A DNA stretch of 64,000 nucleotides, taken from contig NZ_CP034438.1 of assembly GCF_003952265.1 (NCBI RefSeq), positions 806,001-870,000 of the forward strand, given 5' to 3'. The first letter of the stretch is position 1. Each line of letters opens with the position of its first letter. Under the pieces are notes generated by a model. That model made no database searches. It was not told where the DNA came from and saw only the letters and a program-made list of their open reading frames with translations. The stretch is from Flaviflexus salsibiostraticola. GTDB lineage: Bacteria; Actinomycetota; Actinomycetes; Actinomycetales; Actinomycetaceae. This document shows positions 37,116 to 46,435 of the stretch, one piece after another. The translations under genes were made by a program, and so were the position numbers.

Positions 37116-37131
37116 TGCCATCATAATGGCA
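37116..37131. promoter_or_regulatory. Inverted repeat, candidate operator 2
   Basis: TGCCAT-cata-ATGGCA, 72 bp (about seven helical turns) from candidate 1 and sharing the TGCC/GGCA core. The remainder of 37132-37328 up to the proB stop shows nothing I recognise. Confidence 0.4.
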
Positions 37132-37328
37132 CACGAAAGGCCACCGCTCCAAGCCGTTGGGCCCACGCCGCTTCGGACCTTTCTGCAGGGCCGACCTGGG
37201 AGAATACCCCGCGAGAATTCCCTGCCATCGTGCGACTTCAGCCGTGCGGGGCGATGGCTTCAGCGCCCGGGCGAGCCGACTGTGGTGAATCTCATTCGTC
37301 TGGGGCGGCAGTGCCCCGGAGGCCCCGC

Positions 37329-38429
37329 CTAATGGCGCAGGAGAACCATGTCATCGACATGGACGGCAGGGCGACCCGCGCCGGACTGTCCGGCCGATTC
37401 CCGCAGCCGCTCCGAATCCCAGCCGGCCAGGCCTCGAGCCACGAGATCGCCGCCCGGGCCGATGATGTCGATAGGATCCCCCGGGTCGAACGTGCCGACG
37501 ACGTCGGTGATGCCGACGGCGAGCAGCGACTTCCCGCCGGACTCGAGCGCGGCAACCGCACCCGCGTCGAGACGCACCTGACCGTGGGACTTCGCCGCGT
37601 GGGCGATCCACAGTGCTCGCGCATTCGATTTCTGTCCCGTTGCCGCGAACCACGTGCCGACCGACTCGCCATCGAGTGCGGGACGCAGATTCTCGGCCGA
37701 GGTGACGAGTGTCGGAATGCCGAAGGCGGTCGCCATGCGTGCGGCCGTCACCTTCGTCGCCATGCCCCCGGTCCCGAACATGCTTCCCCGCCCGGTGATC
37801 GAGTAGTTCTCCAGCTCCGACATGTTGCCGACGAACCGGATGGGCCGTGAGCCGGGCTCCGTTGGGGGCCCCGAGTAGAGCCCGTCGACATCCGTGAGAA
37901 GGATGAGGACGTCGGCGTTGATGAGGTGGGCGATGATCGCGGCGAGCCTGTCGTTGTCGCCGAGCCTGAGCTCGGTCGTCGCCACGGCATCGTTCTCGTT
38001 GACGATCGGGACGATCCCCATCGTAAACAGCTTCTCGAGTGCGAGACGGGCGTTGCGGTAATGGGTTCGCCTGATCACATCATCGGCCGTGAGAAGAACC
38101 TGGCCGATCCCGATCCCGCGCTGCGCGAAGCGCTCACCGTAGGCGCTCATGAGGTGGGGCTGGCCGACCATGGCAGCCGCCTGAAGGCCGGACATATCCG
38201 TCGGCCTTGTCGCGATGCCGAGGTGTCCGACACCGGCTGCGACGGCGCCGGACGAGATGAGGGCGAACTGCTGGCCCCGGTCATAGGCGTCGGATAGTGT
38301 CTCCGACAGCGATTCGAGGGCCGGCCAGTTGAGCGTTCCATCCACCTTCGTCAGCGACGACGAGCCGATCTTGACGACGAACCGGGGTGCGCTCGGGACG
38401 AGCGCCCGGTTGGCGAGCGCCCGGTTCAT
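37329..38429 (-). CDS. proB: Glutamate 5-kinase
   Basis: 366 residues: an amino-acid kinase domain ([46 protein letters not shown]) followed by a C-terminal PUA domain (about 280-366). First step of proline synthesis. Start ATG 38429 overlaps the obg stop as ATGA. Confidence 0.95.
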   Translation of the reverse strand: MNRALANRALVPSAPRFVVKIGSSSLTKVDGTLNWPALESLSETLSDAYDRGQQFALISSGAVAAGVGHLGIATRPTDMSGLQAAAMVGQPHLMSAYGERFAQRGIGIGQVLLTADDVIRRTHYRNARLALEKLFTMGIVPIVNENDAVATTELRLGDNDRLAAIIAHLINADVLILLTDVDGLYSGPPTEPGSRPIRFVGNMSELENYSITGRGSMFGTGGMATKVTAARMATAFGIPTLVTSAENLRPALDGESVGTWFAATGQKSNARALWIAHAAKSHGQVRLDAGAVAALESGGKSLLAVGITDVVGTFDPGDPIDIIGPGGDLVARGLAGWDSERLRESAGQSGAGRPAVHVDDMVLLRH

Positions 38430-39940
38430 GCGTCGGGGTCCGTCCAGACCCCGGAATCCCGCTCCATCCAGAGCTCCTGCCGGGCGGCTTCCTTCGCGTC
38501 CATGCGCTCGTGGAACGATTCGCGCTTATCGCGCCGCGTGGGACGGTCAGCCTGCTCGAAACGGAGATCCGTGCCTCGAGGGCCGAGAAGCTCAGCACCT
38601 GTCGACATTGTCGGTTCCCAGTCGAAGACGACGCCACCCTCGACGGGGCCGATGACGACCGCGTCACCCGCAAGCGCCCCCGCCTTCGCAAGGGCCTCCT
38701 CGATGCCGAGCTTCGCGAGCCTATCCGAGAGGTATCCGACCGCCTCATCGTTGGCGAAGTCGGTCTGGCGGACCCAGCGCTCGGGCTTGTCGCCGACCAC
38801 CTGGAACAGGGGGCCGTCCGATCCGCCGAGCCTATGAATGGAGAACTCCTGGACAGAGCCCCGCGGCCTCGGTCGCAGCATGATCGGGGCGGGCTCCTCC
38901 TCCGGCATCTCCGCCCGAGCCTTCTCGACGAGAGCGGCCAGGGCGAAGGAGAGCTCCCTCAACCCGTCTCGGGACACCGCGGAGACGATGTGGACCGGAT
39001 ACTTCTGTCGAAGGTCTTCCGCCACGAACTCGGCGAGCTCACGAGCCTCGGGAACGTCGGCCTTGTTGAGGACGATGAGGCGGGGCCGCTCCATGAGCGG
39101 CTGGTGACCGAAGGTTGGCGGGATCTGGCGCGAGTAGATCTCGAGCTCGTTCTCAATGATGTCAAGGTCAGACTCGGGATCGCGTCCGGGTTCGAGTGTC
39201 GCACAGTCGAGGACGTGGACGATGACCGCGCAGCGCTCGATATGGCGGAGGAACTCGAGGCCGAGGCCACGTCCTTCGGAGGCTCCCGGGATGAGGCCGG
39301 GCACGTCCGCGATCGTGTAGCGGACACCCTCAGCATCGACGACGCCGAGGTTCGGCACGAGCGTGGTGAACGGGTAGTCCGCGATCTTGGGCCGCGCGGC
39401 GGACATGGCGGCGATAAGGGAGGACTTGCCTGCCGACGGGAAGCCGACGAGAGCGACATCGGCGACAGACTTGAGCTCGAGGACCACGGAAACCTGCTCG
39501 CCCGCGTCACCCAGCAGAGCGAATCCCGGGGCCTTCCGCTTCGGCGAGGCGAGGGCCGCGTTGCCGAGACCTCCCTGGCCGCCCTTGGCCAGAACGAATC
39601 TGGCGCCGGGACCGACCAGGTCGGCAAGGACATCGCCGTCGAGGGTCTTGACGACCGTGCCGGACGGAACGCCGAGGACGAGGTCGTCACCGCTCTTGCC
39701 GACCCGCAGATCGCCCTCACCGGGCTTGCCGGAGTCGGCACTCTTGTGTGGCGAGCGATGGTAGCTGAGAAGAGTCGTCACCTGAGGGTCGACTGCAAGA
39801 ATGACGTCGCCGCCCCTGCCACCGTTGGCCCCGTCGGGGCCGCCGAGCGGCTTGAACTTCTCGCGGCGCACCGATGCGCACCCGTTGCCGCCGTTGCCCG
39901 CCTGAGCGTGCAGAACGACCCTATCGACGAATGTCGACAT
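38426..39940 (-). CDS. obg: Obg GTPase (CgtA)
   Basis: 504 residues from ATG 39940, which follows caggaggtcacg. The glycine-rich Obg fold (residues 1-160, [17 protein letters not shown]) is followed by the G domain ([35 protein letters not shown]) and an OCT domain with a long acidic/basic tail. It acts in late 50S assembly and the stringent response. Classic rplU-rpmA-obg order. Confidence 0.96.
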   Translation of the reverse strand: MSTFVDRVVLHAQAGNGGNGCASVRREKFKPLGGPDGANGGRGGDVILAVDPQVTTLLSYHRSPHKSADSGKPGEGDLRVGKSGDDLVLGVPSGTVVKTLDGDVLADLVGPGARFVLAKGGQGGLGNAALASPKRKAPGFALLGDAGEQVSVVLELKSVADVALVGFPSAGKSSLIAAMSAARPKIADYPFTTLVPNLGVVDAEGVRYTIADVPGLIPGASEGRGLGLEFLRHIERCAVIVHVLDCATLEPGRDPESDLDIIENELEIYSRQIPPTFGHQPLMERPRLIVLNKADVPEARELAEFVAEDLRQKYPVHIVSAVSRDGLRELSFALAALVEKARAEMPEEEPAPIMLRPRPRGSVQEFSIHRLGGSDGPLFQVVGDKPERWVRQTDFANDEAVGYLSDRLAKLGIEEALAKAGALAGDAVVIGPVEGGVVFDWEPTMSTGAELLGPRGTDLRFEQADRPTRRDKRESFHERMDAKEAARQELWMERDSGVWTDPDA

Positions 39941-39961
39941 CGTGACCTCCTGATATGGCAG

Positions 39962-39994
39962 GAGGGGCGGGCGGCACCAGGCCGTCCACCCCTC
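39962..39994 (-). promoter_or_regulatory. Stem-loop between rpmA and obg
   Basis: A 13-bp stem with one mismatch (gaggggtggacgg / ccgcccgcccctc on the transcript) and 7-nt loop, ending 21 nt before the obg start codon. Could be a partial terminator or RNA-processing site lowering obg output relative to ribosomal proteins. Confidence 0.5.
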
Positions 39995-40007
39995 ACTGAA
40001 GTTTTGT

Positions 40008-40265
40008 TCAGGCAGAAACCGGAACGATGTCGACAACCTTGCGGTCGCGACGAGTTGCGAACTCCACGGTGCCCGCGGAGAGCGCGAAAAGCGTGTCGTC
40101 CTTGCCGCGGCCGACGTTGTTGCCGGGGTGGAACTTGGTGCCGCGCTGACGGACGAGGATCTCGCCCGCGCTGACGAGCTGGCCGCCGAAGCGCTTCACG
40201 CCGAGGCGCTGTGCATTCGAGTCGCGGCCGTTACGGGTTGAGGAAGCACCCTTCTTGGTTGCCAT
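40008..40265 (-). CDS. rpmA: 50S ribosomal protein L27
   Basis: 85 residues with the standard start [20 protein letters not shown] and [20 protein letters not shown]. No N-terminal propeptide of the Firmicutes kind. 20 bp downstream of rplU. Confidence 0.98.
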   Translation of the reverse strand: MATKKGASSTRNGRDSNAQRLGVKRFGGQLVSAGEILVRQRGTKFHPGNNVGRGKDDTLFALSAGTVEFATRRDRKVVDIVPVSA

Positions 40266-40285
40266 GGTTCAGCTCCTATGATTCT

Positions 40286-40603
40286 CTAGGCGATCGACGT
40301 GATCTTGACACGGGTGAGCTGCTGGCGGTGGCCCATGCGCTTACGGTATCCGGTCTTGTTCTTGTACTTGATGATGTCGATCTTCGGGCCCCGCTCGGCG
40401 CGGATGATCTCGCCGGTCACGGTCGCGGAGATCCCGTCCGCAAACGTAGTGACCTTATCGCCATCGACAAGCAGAATCGGCTCGAGCTCGACCTTGTCAC
40501 CGGCCTCGCCCTCGATCCTGTTCATGACGACAATGGAGCCGACGGACACCTTTTCCTGGCGGCCGCCAGCTTTGACAATCGCGTAAGCCACGTTGTTGCT
40601 CAT
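40286..40603 (-). CDS. rplU: 50S ribosomal protein L21
   Basis: 105 residues from ATG 40603 (MSNNVAYAIVKAGGRQEKVS). A longer open frame upstream is not conserved-looking. The C-terminal KYKNKTGYRKRMGHRQQLT is the family signature. First gene of rplU-rpmA-obg. Confidence 0.97.
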   Translation of the reverse strand: MSNNVAYAIVKAGGRQEKVSVGSIVVMNRIEGEAGDKVELEPILLVDGDKVTTFADGISATVTGEIIRAERGPKIDIIKYKNKTGYRKRMGHRQQLTRVKITSIA

Positions 40604-40735
40604 CTCTGGTTGACGTATGCGGACAAAAAGTCTCGTGCCCAGGTCGGGCACCGACGTCCTATCGTACGCGATCGGGGCCGGGCGAACCAAGCCCCAGACC
40701 GCGCATGACAGGCATAGACGCTGTGGTTTTCAGCA

Positions 40736-43294
40736 CTACTTGACCGGGAAGGTCATGATGCCGGGGGCCGTGCTGGCCTTCGGGATGATCGTGCCGGACG
40801 AAACCGCCCTGCGGGTCTTCCGGGCATCATCCTCCGGCTTGACCTCGACCGGCTTCGGCTGCTGGACGGGCGCACGCTTCGGCTCGGCCTTCTTCACCGG
40901 CGTCTCCGACTTCGGTGCGACGATGATGGCGCTGCCCGAGGTCTTTGTGACGATGGTGCCTGAGGACGCGACGCGCCGCGACTTCCGCTCCTGCACCGGA
41001 GCAGGGGCAGGTTCCACCCTCTCCACCTTCGCGGCGGAAGGCTCTGCGGACGTGCCCGGCGTGATCCTGCCGCTCACCCTGCCGGACTGAACAGCCTTCT
41101 TCGTCGGCGCCTCGACCTCAGCCGCCGCCTCAGCCTTCTTGGTCGGAGCCGCGCCCTCAGTCGCAGAGCCGGCCTTCTTGGTCGGAGCCGCGTCCTCGGT
41201 CGCAGAGCCGGCCTTCTTCTGTGCGGACTGGCGGCCGTCGCCTCGACGGTTCTGCCTCGACCCCCGCTTGGGAGCGGGCTTCTCCTCGATCTCCTCATCG
41301 CGATGATGCTGCGCAGCGGCGGCGATCGACGCGAGGGCCGACTTGACCTCCTCGCGCTTCGAGTCGTCCTCGTCGGGTTCGGGAGCGGGCGCTGCCGCCT
41401 GGCGTGCGGGCTTCGTCTGCTTGGGAGCGGAATCGCCCTTCTCGACCGGATGGGAGTGGATGAGGTATCCGCGGCCGCTGCAGTGCTCACAGGTCGAGGA
41501 GAACGCCTCTGTGAGGCCCTGACCGACTCGCTTGCGGGTCATCTGCACGAGGCCGAGCGAGGTGACCTCGGCGACCTGATGACGGGTGCGATCCCGTCCC
41601 AGGCACTCGATCAGCCTGCGCAGCACGAGGTCGCGATTCGACTCGAGGACCATGTCGATGAAGTCGATGACGATGATGCCGCCGATGTCGCGAAGGCGCA
41701 GCTGTCGGACGATCTCCTCGGCGGCCTCGAGGTTGTTCTTCGTCACCGTCTCCTCGAGCGTGCCGCCCGAACCTGTGAACCGGCCCGTGTTGACGTCGAC
41801 GACGGTCATGGCCTCGGTGCGGTCAATGACAAGTGAGCCGCCGGAGGGCAGGTAGACCTTGCGGTCCATCGCCTTCGCCAGCTGCTCGTCGACACGTGCC
41901 TCCGAGAAGATGTCCTTGTTCTGGACCCACTTGTGGACCCGGTCGTCGAGCTCGGGGGAGAGCTCGTGGACGTACTCGGAGATCGTCTTGTACGTGTTCG
42001 TCCCCTGGATGTGGAGGGATTCGAAGTCCTCGTTGAACACGTCGCGGACGACGCGGACTGCGAGCTCGGGCTCGCCCTTGAGGAGAACGGGAGCGCTCTT
42101 GGCAGACGTGACCTTGGCCTGGATCTCGTCCCACTTCTTGGTGAGGCGCTCGACGTCCTTGCGCAGCTGATCCTCTGTCGCGCCCTCGGCGGCCGTGCGG
42201 ACGATGACGCCGTGCTCGGCGGGGACGATCTCCTTGAGGAGCTTCTTCAGCCGCTGGCGCTCACGATCCGGAAGCTTGCGGGAGATGCCGGTCATGGCGC
42301 CCGATGGCACGAGGACAAGGTGGCGTCCGGCGAGGGTGATCTGCGCGGTGAGGCGCGCACCCTTGTGGCCGATCGGATCCTTCGTGACCTGGACGAGGAC
42401 CGTCTCTCCCGACTTCAGGGCAGATTCGATCCGGCGCGGCTTACCCTCGAGACCGGCGGCCTCCCAGTTGACCTCACCCGCGTAGAGAACAGCATTGCGG
42501 CCCTTGCCGATATCGACGAAGGCGGCCTCCATCGACGGCAGAACGTTCTGCACCCGTCCGAGGTAGACGTTGCCGACCATCGACACCTGGGTGTGGCGGG
42601 CGACGTAGTGCTCAACAAGAATGTCATCCTCGAGGACGGCGATCTGATTGAGCCCATCCTGCTCACGCACCAGCATCGTGCGGGCGACGGCCTCGCGGCG
42701 TGCGAGGAACTCGGACTCGGTGATCGACTGCCTGCGACGGCCGGCTTCGCGGCCATCCCTGCGTCGCTGACGCTTCGCCTCGAGGCGGGTGGAGCCCTTG
42801 AGCGCCGTCACCTCCTCGGAGGAGGTTGAGCGGCGGCGGCGGCGACGACGGGTGACCGTCCCAGATGAGGACTCATCATCCTCAGAGTCCTCGGCCTGCG
42901 AAACGGTCTGCTCATCGTCTCCCGAACGCTCGGCCCTGCGCGGCTGCGACTGTCTCGACCGGGTCCGGGTCGGGGTCTCGTCGTCGCCGCCCTGCTCCGT
43001 CTTCGGGCTCTCATCGGGCTGATCAGTCTGATCGGCAGCCTTGCCGCGCCCACGAGAGCCTCGCCTGCGCGGCTTGCGCTCCTCATCGTCCTCGCGTCGA
43101 TCGTCGGTGCGGCGATCGTCATCGCGCCGATCATCATCGCGGTTATCGACGTCGCGGCGGCTGTCGCGATCCTCCTGCTTCTTGACCGGGCGCCGAACGA
43201 CCCTCGTCGGGTCGGGCTCCTGGAAGAGAAGGTAGGTGGCGGGCATCGCCACCCTGGTCGGTTCTGACGCGTTATCGGCCTGTTCTTCGGCCAT
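40736..43294 (-). CDS. rne: Ribonuclease E/G family endoribonuclease
   Basis: 852 residues from ATG 43294. A long charged N-terminal arm (Arg/Asp/Glu-rich, about 1-220) leads to an S1 domain (VGNVYLGRVQNVLPSMEAAF), catalytic DNase I-like part (MTVVDVNTGRFTG, IVIDFIDM) and the zinc link CEHCSGRG. The Lys/Ala/Pro-rich C-terminal arm contains two 13-residue repeats. It initiates mRNA decay and rRNA/tRNA processing. Actinobacterial layout with both arms disordered. Confidence 0.95.
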   Translation of the reverse strand: MAEEQADNASEPTRVAMPATYLLFQEPDPTRVVRRPVKKQEDRDSRRDVDNRDDDRRDDDRRTDDRREDDEERKPRRRGSRGRGKAADQTDQPDESPKTEQGGDDETPTRTRSRQSQPRRAERSGDDEQTVSQAEDSEDDESSSGTVTRRRRRRRSTSSEEVTALKGSTRLEAKRQRRRDGREAGRRRQSITESEFLARREAVARTMLVREQDGLNQIAVLEDDILVEHYVARHTQVSMVGNVYLGRVQNVLPSMEAAFVDIGKGRNAVLYAGEVNWEAAGLEGKPRRIESALKSGETVLVQVTKDPIGHKGARLTAQITLAGRHLVLVPSGAMTGISRKLPDRERQRLKKLLKEIVPAEHGVIVRTAAEGATEDQLRKDVERLTKKWDEIQAKVTSAKSAPVLLKGEPELAVRVVRDVFNEDFESLHIQGTNTYKTISEYVHELSPELDDRVHKWVQNKDIFSEARVDEQLAKAMDRKVYLPSGGSLVIDRTEAMTVVDVNTGRFTGSGGTLEETVTKNNLEAAEEIVRQLRLRDIGGIIVIDFIDMVLESNRDLVLRRLIECLGRDRTRHQVAEVTSLGLVQMTRKRVGQGLTEAFSSTCEHCSGRGYLIHSHPVEKGDSAPKQTKPARQAAAPAPEPDEDDSKREEVKSALASIAAAAQHHRDEEIEEKPAPKRGSRQNRRGDGRQSAQKKAGSATEDAAPTKKAGSATEGAAPTKKAEAAAEVEAPTKKAVQSGRVSGRITPGTSAEPSAAKVERVEPAPAPVQERKSRRVASSGTIVTKTSGSAIIVAPKSETPVKKAEPKRAPVQQPKPVEVKPEDDARKTRRAVSSGTIIPKASTAPGIMTFPVK
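41133..41210 (-). repeat. 39-bp tandem repeat in rne
   Basis: Two near-identical 39-bp units plus a partial third encode repeats of KKAGSATE(D/G)AAPT in the disordered C-terminal arm. They differ by a few synonymous or conservative bases. Copy number may vary between strains. Confidence 0.7.
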
Positions 43295-43658
43295 TGGGAC
43301 TCCTGTCCGGAAAGACGGCACGGAAGCCTTCCCACGTAATCGCCGATGTAACGGCGGAAGCCTGTGACATCACCCGCTCGGCAGCACACCCGGACGGCGG
43401 CGCTCAGCACGTGGTGACGGCGGCCCCGCGCTCCGTGCTCGCGCGGCCTCTCACGATTCTCTCACACTTTGGCAGAACGAGTGCTCCCCGAGTTCCAGCA
43501 CACGCTCGGACGATGGCAGTTCGCCCGCCCCGCGACCATGCGCCCGCCCCATTCGGCGGCGCGGCGGGAGTGGCACCAGAAGCCGTCGGTGGCCGGATTC
43601 CGGGAATGAGCCGTCGGCGAATAATGAGGTTAATTTTTTGGACACTGTGACTGAAAGA

Positions 43659-43672
43659 GGGACCTTGGTCCC
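43659..43672. promoter_or_regulatory. DevR/DosR-like box upstream of cydA
   Basis: GGGACCTTGGTCCC, a perfect 14-bp palindrome ending 67 bp before the cydA start, close to the DevR consensus core GGGAC-N4-GTCCC. A half site (TTAGGACCAAAT) lies downstream near 43702-43713. The rest of the 445-bp gap 43295-43739 shows no gene. Confidence 0.6.
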
Positions 43673-43739
43673 AGGTCTCCCAGTCGGCTCCCAGCGAAAA
43701 TTAGGACCAAATCTCTACCACTTTAGAAGGGGACCGTAG

Positions 43740-45242
43740 ATGGAGGCTCTCGACCTCGCGCGATGGCAGTTCGGCATCACGACCGTCTATCATTTCATTC
43801 TCGTCCCGCTGACGATCGGGCTGGCTCCCCTCGTGGCGATCATGCAGACGAAGTGGCTGCGGTCGGGCGAGGAGAAGTGGATGAGACTGGCCGAGTTCTT
43901 CGGCAAGATCCTCATCATCAACTTCGCCCTCGGCGTCGCCACGGGCATCGTTCAGGAATTCCAGTTCGGCATGAACTGGTCCGAGTACTCCCGCTTCGTC
44001 GGGGACATCTTCGGCGCTCCCCTGGCCTTTGAGGCGCTGCTCGCGTTCTTCCTCGAGTCGACCTTCCTCGGCCTCTGGGTCTTCGGCCGCGGCCGAATGA
44101 GCGCGAAGCTCAATACCCTGTGCATCTGGCTCGTCGCCATTGGCGTCAACCTGTCCGCCTACTTCATCCTCGCCGCGAACTCGTTCATGCAGCACCCGGT
44201 CGGCGCGATCTACAACGAGGAGACGGGCCGCGCCGAGCTGGACGGCGTCGGCGGGTTCCTCGAGGTCCTCACGAACGTCAAGGCGCTGGCGGCGATCTCC
44301 CACGTCATCACAGCCTCCTTCATGGTCGCCGGCACGGTCGTGGCCGGCATCGCCGTGTGGTGGATGGTCCGCTCGACGCGGCGCAGCATCGAGGGTCAGC
44401 CGGAGATGTGGCGCTCGGCCGCCCGCTTCGGCGCCGTCACCATCCTCATCTCGGCCGGGCTCGTCGGTCTGAGCGGCCACTGGCAGGGTCAGCTCGTCTA
44501 CGCCCAGCAGCCGATGAAGATGGCATCCGCGGAGGCCCAATGCCACACGGAGGAGGGCGCACCACTGTCGCTCATCGCCATCGGCGACTTCACCAACGAC
44601 TGCGAGAATGTCCTCCGCATCCTCGACATCCCCTTCGTCACGTCCTTCATGGCAACGAACCACTTCACCGGCCCTGAGTCCGAGGTCGCCGGAGTGGCAG
44701 AGGTGCAGGAGTTCTACCAGGAGCAGTTCGCGGAGCTGCACGGCGAGGACTACGACTACCGCCCCAATCTCTTCGTCACCTACTACTCGTTCCGCGGCAT
44801 GATCGGCTTCATGGCCTTCCCCGTCATTCTCGCGCTCGCCACGCTGTGGAAGACGCGGGAGAACAGGATGTGGGTGTCCGACCGCTGGGCGACGTTCGCG
44901 ATCCTCACCATCCCGACGCCGTTCATCGCCTCCAACTTCGGGTGGATCTTCACGGAGATGGGCCGCCAGCCATGGGTTGTCGCGCCCAACCTCGAGAACC
45001 TCGACCAGCCGACTGCGACCGGCGTCGACAGGGTCATGCTGTTGACCGACTGGGGTGTGTCCCAGGTGACGAGCCCGGGCATGGTCCTCGGCACGCTCAT
45101 CGGATTCACGGTCCTCTATCTCATGCTCGGCATCGTCTGGTTCCTCCTCGTCCGCCGTTACACGTATGAGGGAATCAATCTCACCGGCGGCGAGGCTCCA
45201 CAGCCCGACGATGAGAACCAGCCCCTGAGCTTCGTCTACTAA
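43740..45242 (+). CDS. cydA: Cytochrome bd oxidase subunit I
   Basis: 500 residues, nine or so membrane segments. Haem-related residues are seen in YHFILVPLTIG (His near 18), AFFLESTFLGLW (Glu) and AISHVITASFMVAG (His). The Q-loop is of the short type. The motif GRQPWVV is conserved. It oxidises menaquinol and reduces O2 with high affinity. First gene of cydABDC, 67 bp after the DevR-like box. Confidence 0.96.
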   Translation: MEALDLARWQFGITTVYHFILVPLTIGLAPLVAIMQTKWLRSGEEKWMRLAEFFGKILIINFALGVATGIVQEFQFGMNWSEYSRFVGDIFGAPLAFEALLAFFLESTFLGLWVFGRGRMSAKLNTLCIWLVAIGVNLSAYFILAANSFMQHPVGAIYNEETGRAELDGVGGFLEVLTNVKALAAISHVITASFMVAGTVVAGIAVWWMVRSTRRSIEGQPEMWRSAARFGAVTILISAGLVGLSGHWQGQLVYAQQPMKMASAEAQCHTEEGAPLSLIAIGDFTNDCENVLRILDIPFVTSFMATNHFTGPESEVAGVAEVQEFYQEQFAELHGEDYDYRPNLFVTYYSFRGMIGFMAFPVILALATLWKTRENRMWVSDRWATFAILTIPTPFIASNFGWIFTEMGRQPWVVAPNLENLDQPTATGVDRVMLLTDWGVSQVTSPGMVLGTLIGFTVLYLMLGIVWFLLVRRYTYEGINLTGGEAPQPDDENQPLSFVY

Positions 45243-45253
45243 GGAGAGATGAC

Positions 45254-46387
45254 ATGGAATTCCTCCCCTACGTCTGGTTCGTCCTCATCGGTGTCCTCTG
45301 GACCGGATACCTCACGCTCGAAGGTTTCGATTTCGGCGTCGGCATGCTGTTCACCCGACTGTCCCGCAACCCGAAGGAGCGGCGCGTCTCGCTCAACACC
45401 ATCGGCCCGCACTGGGATGGCAACGAGGTCTGGCTTCTGACCGCCGGAGGTGCCACCTTCGCAGCGTTCCCCGAGTGGTACGCGACGATGTTCTCAGGCA
45501 TGTACCTCGCGCTCTTCCTCATCCTCGTCCTCCTCATCGTGCGGATCACCGCCCTCGAGTGGCGCGGCAAGATCAACGACGAGCGCTGGCGCCGGCGCTG
45601 GGACGGCATCCACACGACCTCGGCCTGGGGCGTGTCCATCCTGTGGGGCGTCGCCTTCGCCAACCTCGTCCAGGGCATGGAGATCGAGGTTCTGCGGATC
45701 ACCGACGCCGCGACCCAGACCTTCGAGACGGTGTCGGCGAACGAGATCGAGTCGGCGACGGTCGCTGAGGCGGCCTCGTTCACCCACCACCTGACCGGCG
45801 GATTCTTCTCGCTCCTCACTCCTTTCACGATCGTCGGCGGCCTCGTCACGCTCTCACTCTTCCTCTCGCACGGCGCGATCTTCCTCGCGCTCAAGACAGC
45901 GGGCGAGCTGCAGGTGCGCGCCGAGAAGTACGCCGCACGCCTGTCCCTCGTCTCCCTCGTCATCACCGGTGCGTGGGCGCTGTGGGCACAGCTCGTCTAC
46001 GCGACGAGCATGTGGTCCTGGATTCCCCTGATCATCGCCGCGCTCTGCCTCGTCGGTGCGGCCGTCTTCGCACAGCGGGGCGACGAGCTGCGCGCGTTCA
46101 TCGCGAACTTCGTCGGCATCGCCGCCGCGGTCGCGTTCATCTTCACCGCAATGTTCCCGTACGTCATGCGGTCGTCGATCAACGAGGCCTACTCACTGTC
46201 GATCGAGCAGGCAACGGCGACCGGCCCGACGCAGATCATCATGCTCGTGGCGGCGCTCATCTTCGTCCCCATCGTCATCGGCTACTCGGCCTGGTCCTAC
46301 AAGGTGTTCGCCAAGCGGATCTCCGTCGACGACATCCCCGACACGGCGGCCGGCCTCAGCAGGGTAATGGACGACAATAGGCGCTGA
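45254..46387 (+). CDS. cydB: Cytochrome bd oxidase subunit II
   Basis: 377 residues, eight or so membrane segments, with the family start motif YLTLEGFDFGVGML and GPHWDGNEVWL. Completes the bd oxidase with CydA. 11 bp after cydA with aaggagag before its ATG. Confidence 0.95.
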   Translation: MEFLPYVWFVLIGVLWTGYLTLEGFDFGVGMLFTRLSRNPKERRVSLNTIGPHWDGNEVWLLTAGGATFAAFPEWYATMFSGMYLALFLILVLLIVRITALEWRGKINDERWRRRWDGIHTTSAWGVSILWGVAFANLVQGMEIEVLRITDAATQTFETVSANEIESATVAEAASFTHHLTGGFFSLLTPFTIVGGLVTLSLFLSHGAIFLALKTAGELQVRAEKYAARLSLVSLVITGAWALWAQLVYATSMWSWIPLIIAALCLVGAAVFAQRGDELRAFIANFVGIAAAVAFIFTAMFPYVMRSSINEAYSLSIEQATATGPTQIIMLVAALIFVPIVIGYSAWSYKVFAKRISVDDIPDTAAGLSRVMDDNRR

Positions 46388-46395
46388 CCATCCAG

Positions 46396-46424
46396 GAGGG
46401 CGCGGTCATATCGGCCGCGCCCTC
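46396..46424 (+). terminator. Hairpin between cydB and cydD
   Basis: gagggcgcgg / ccgcgccctc with a 9-nt loop and no T-run. It probably attenuates rather than ends transcription, since cydD starts 12 bp later. Confidence 0.5.
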
Positions 46425-46435
46425 GTCGAATCTAA

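Noticed and set aside
35008..37332. 774-aa open frame on the plus strand
   Set aside because: It lies antisense to the sugar transporter genes, which have full family motifs. It is a GC-bias shadow without recognisable domains.
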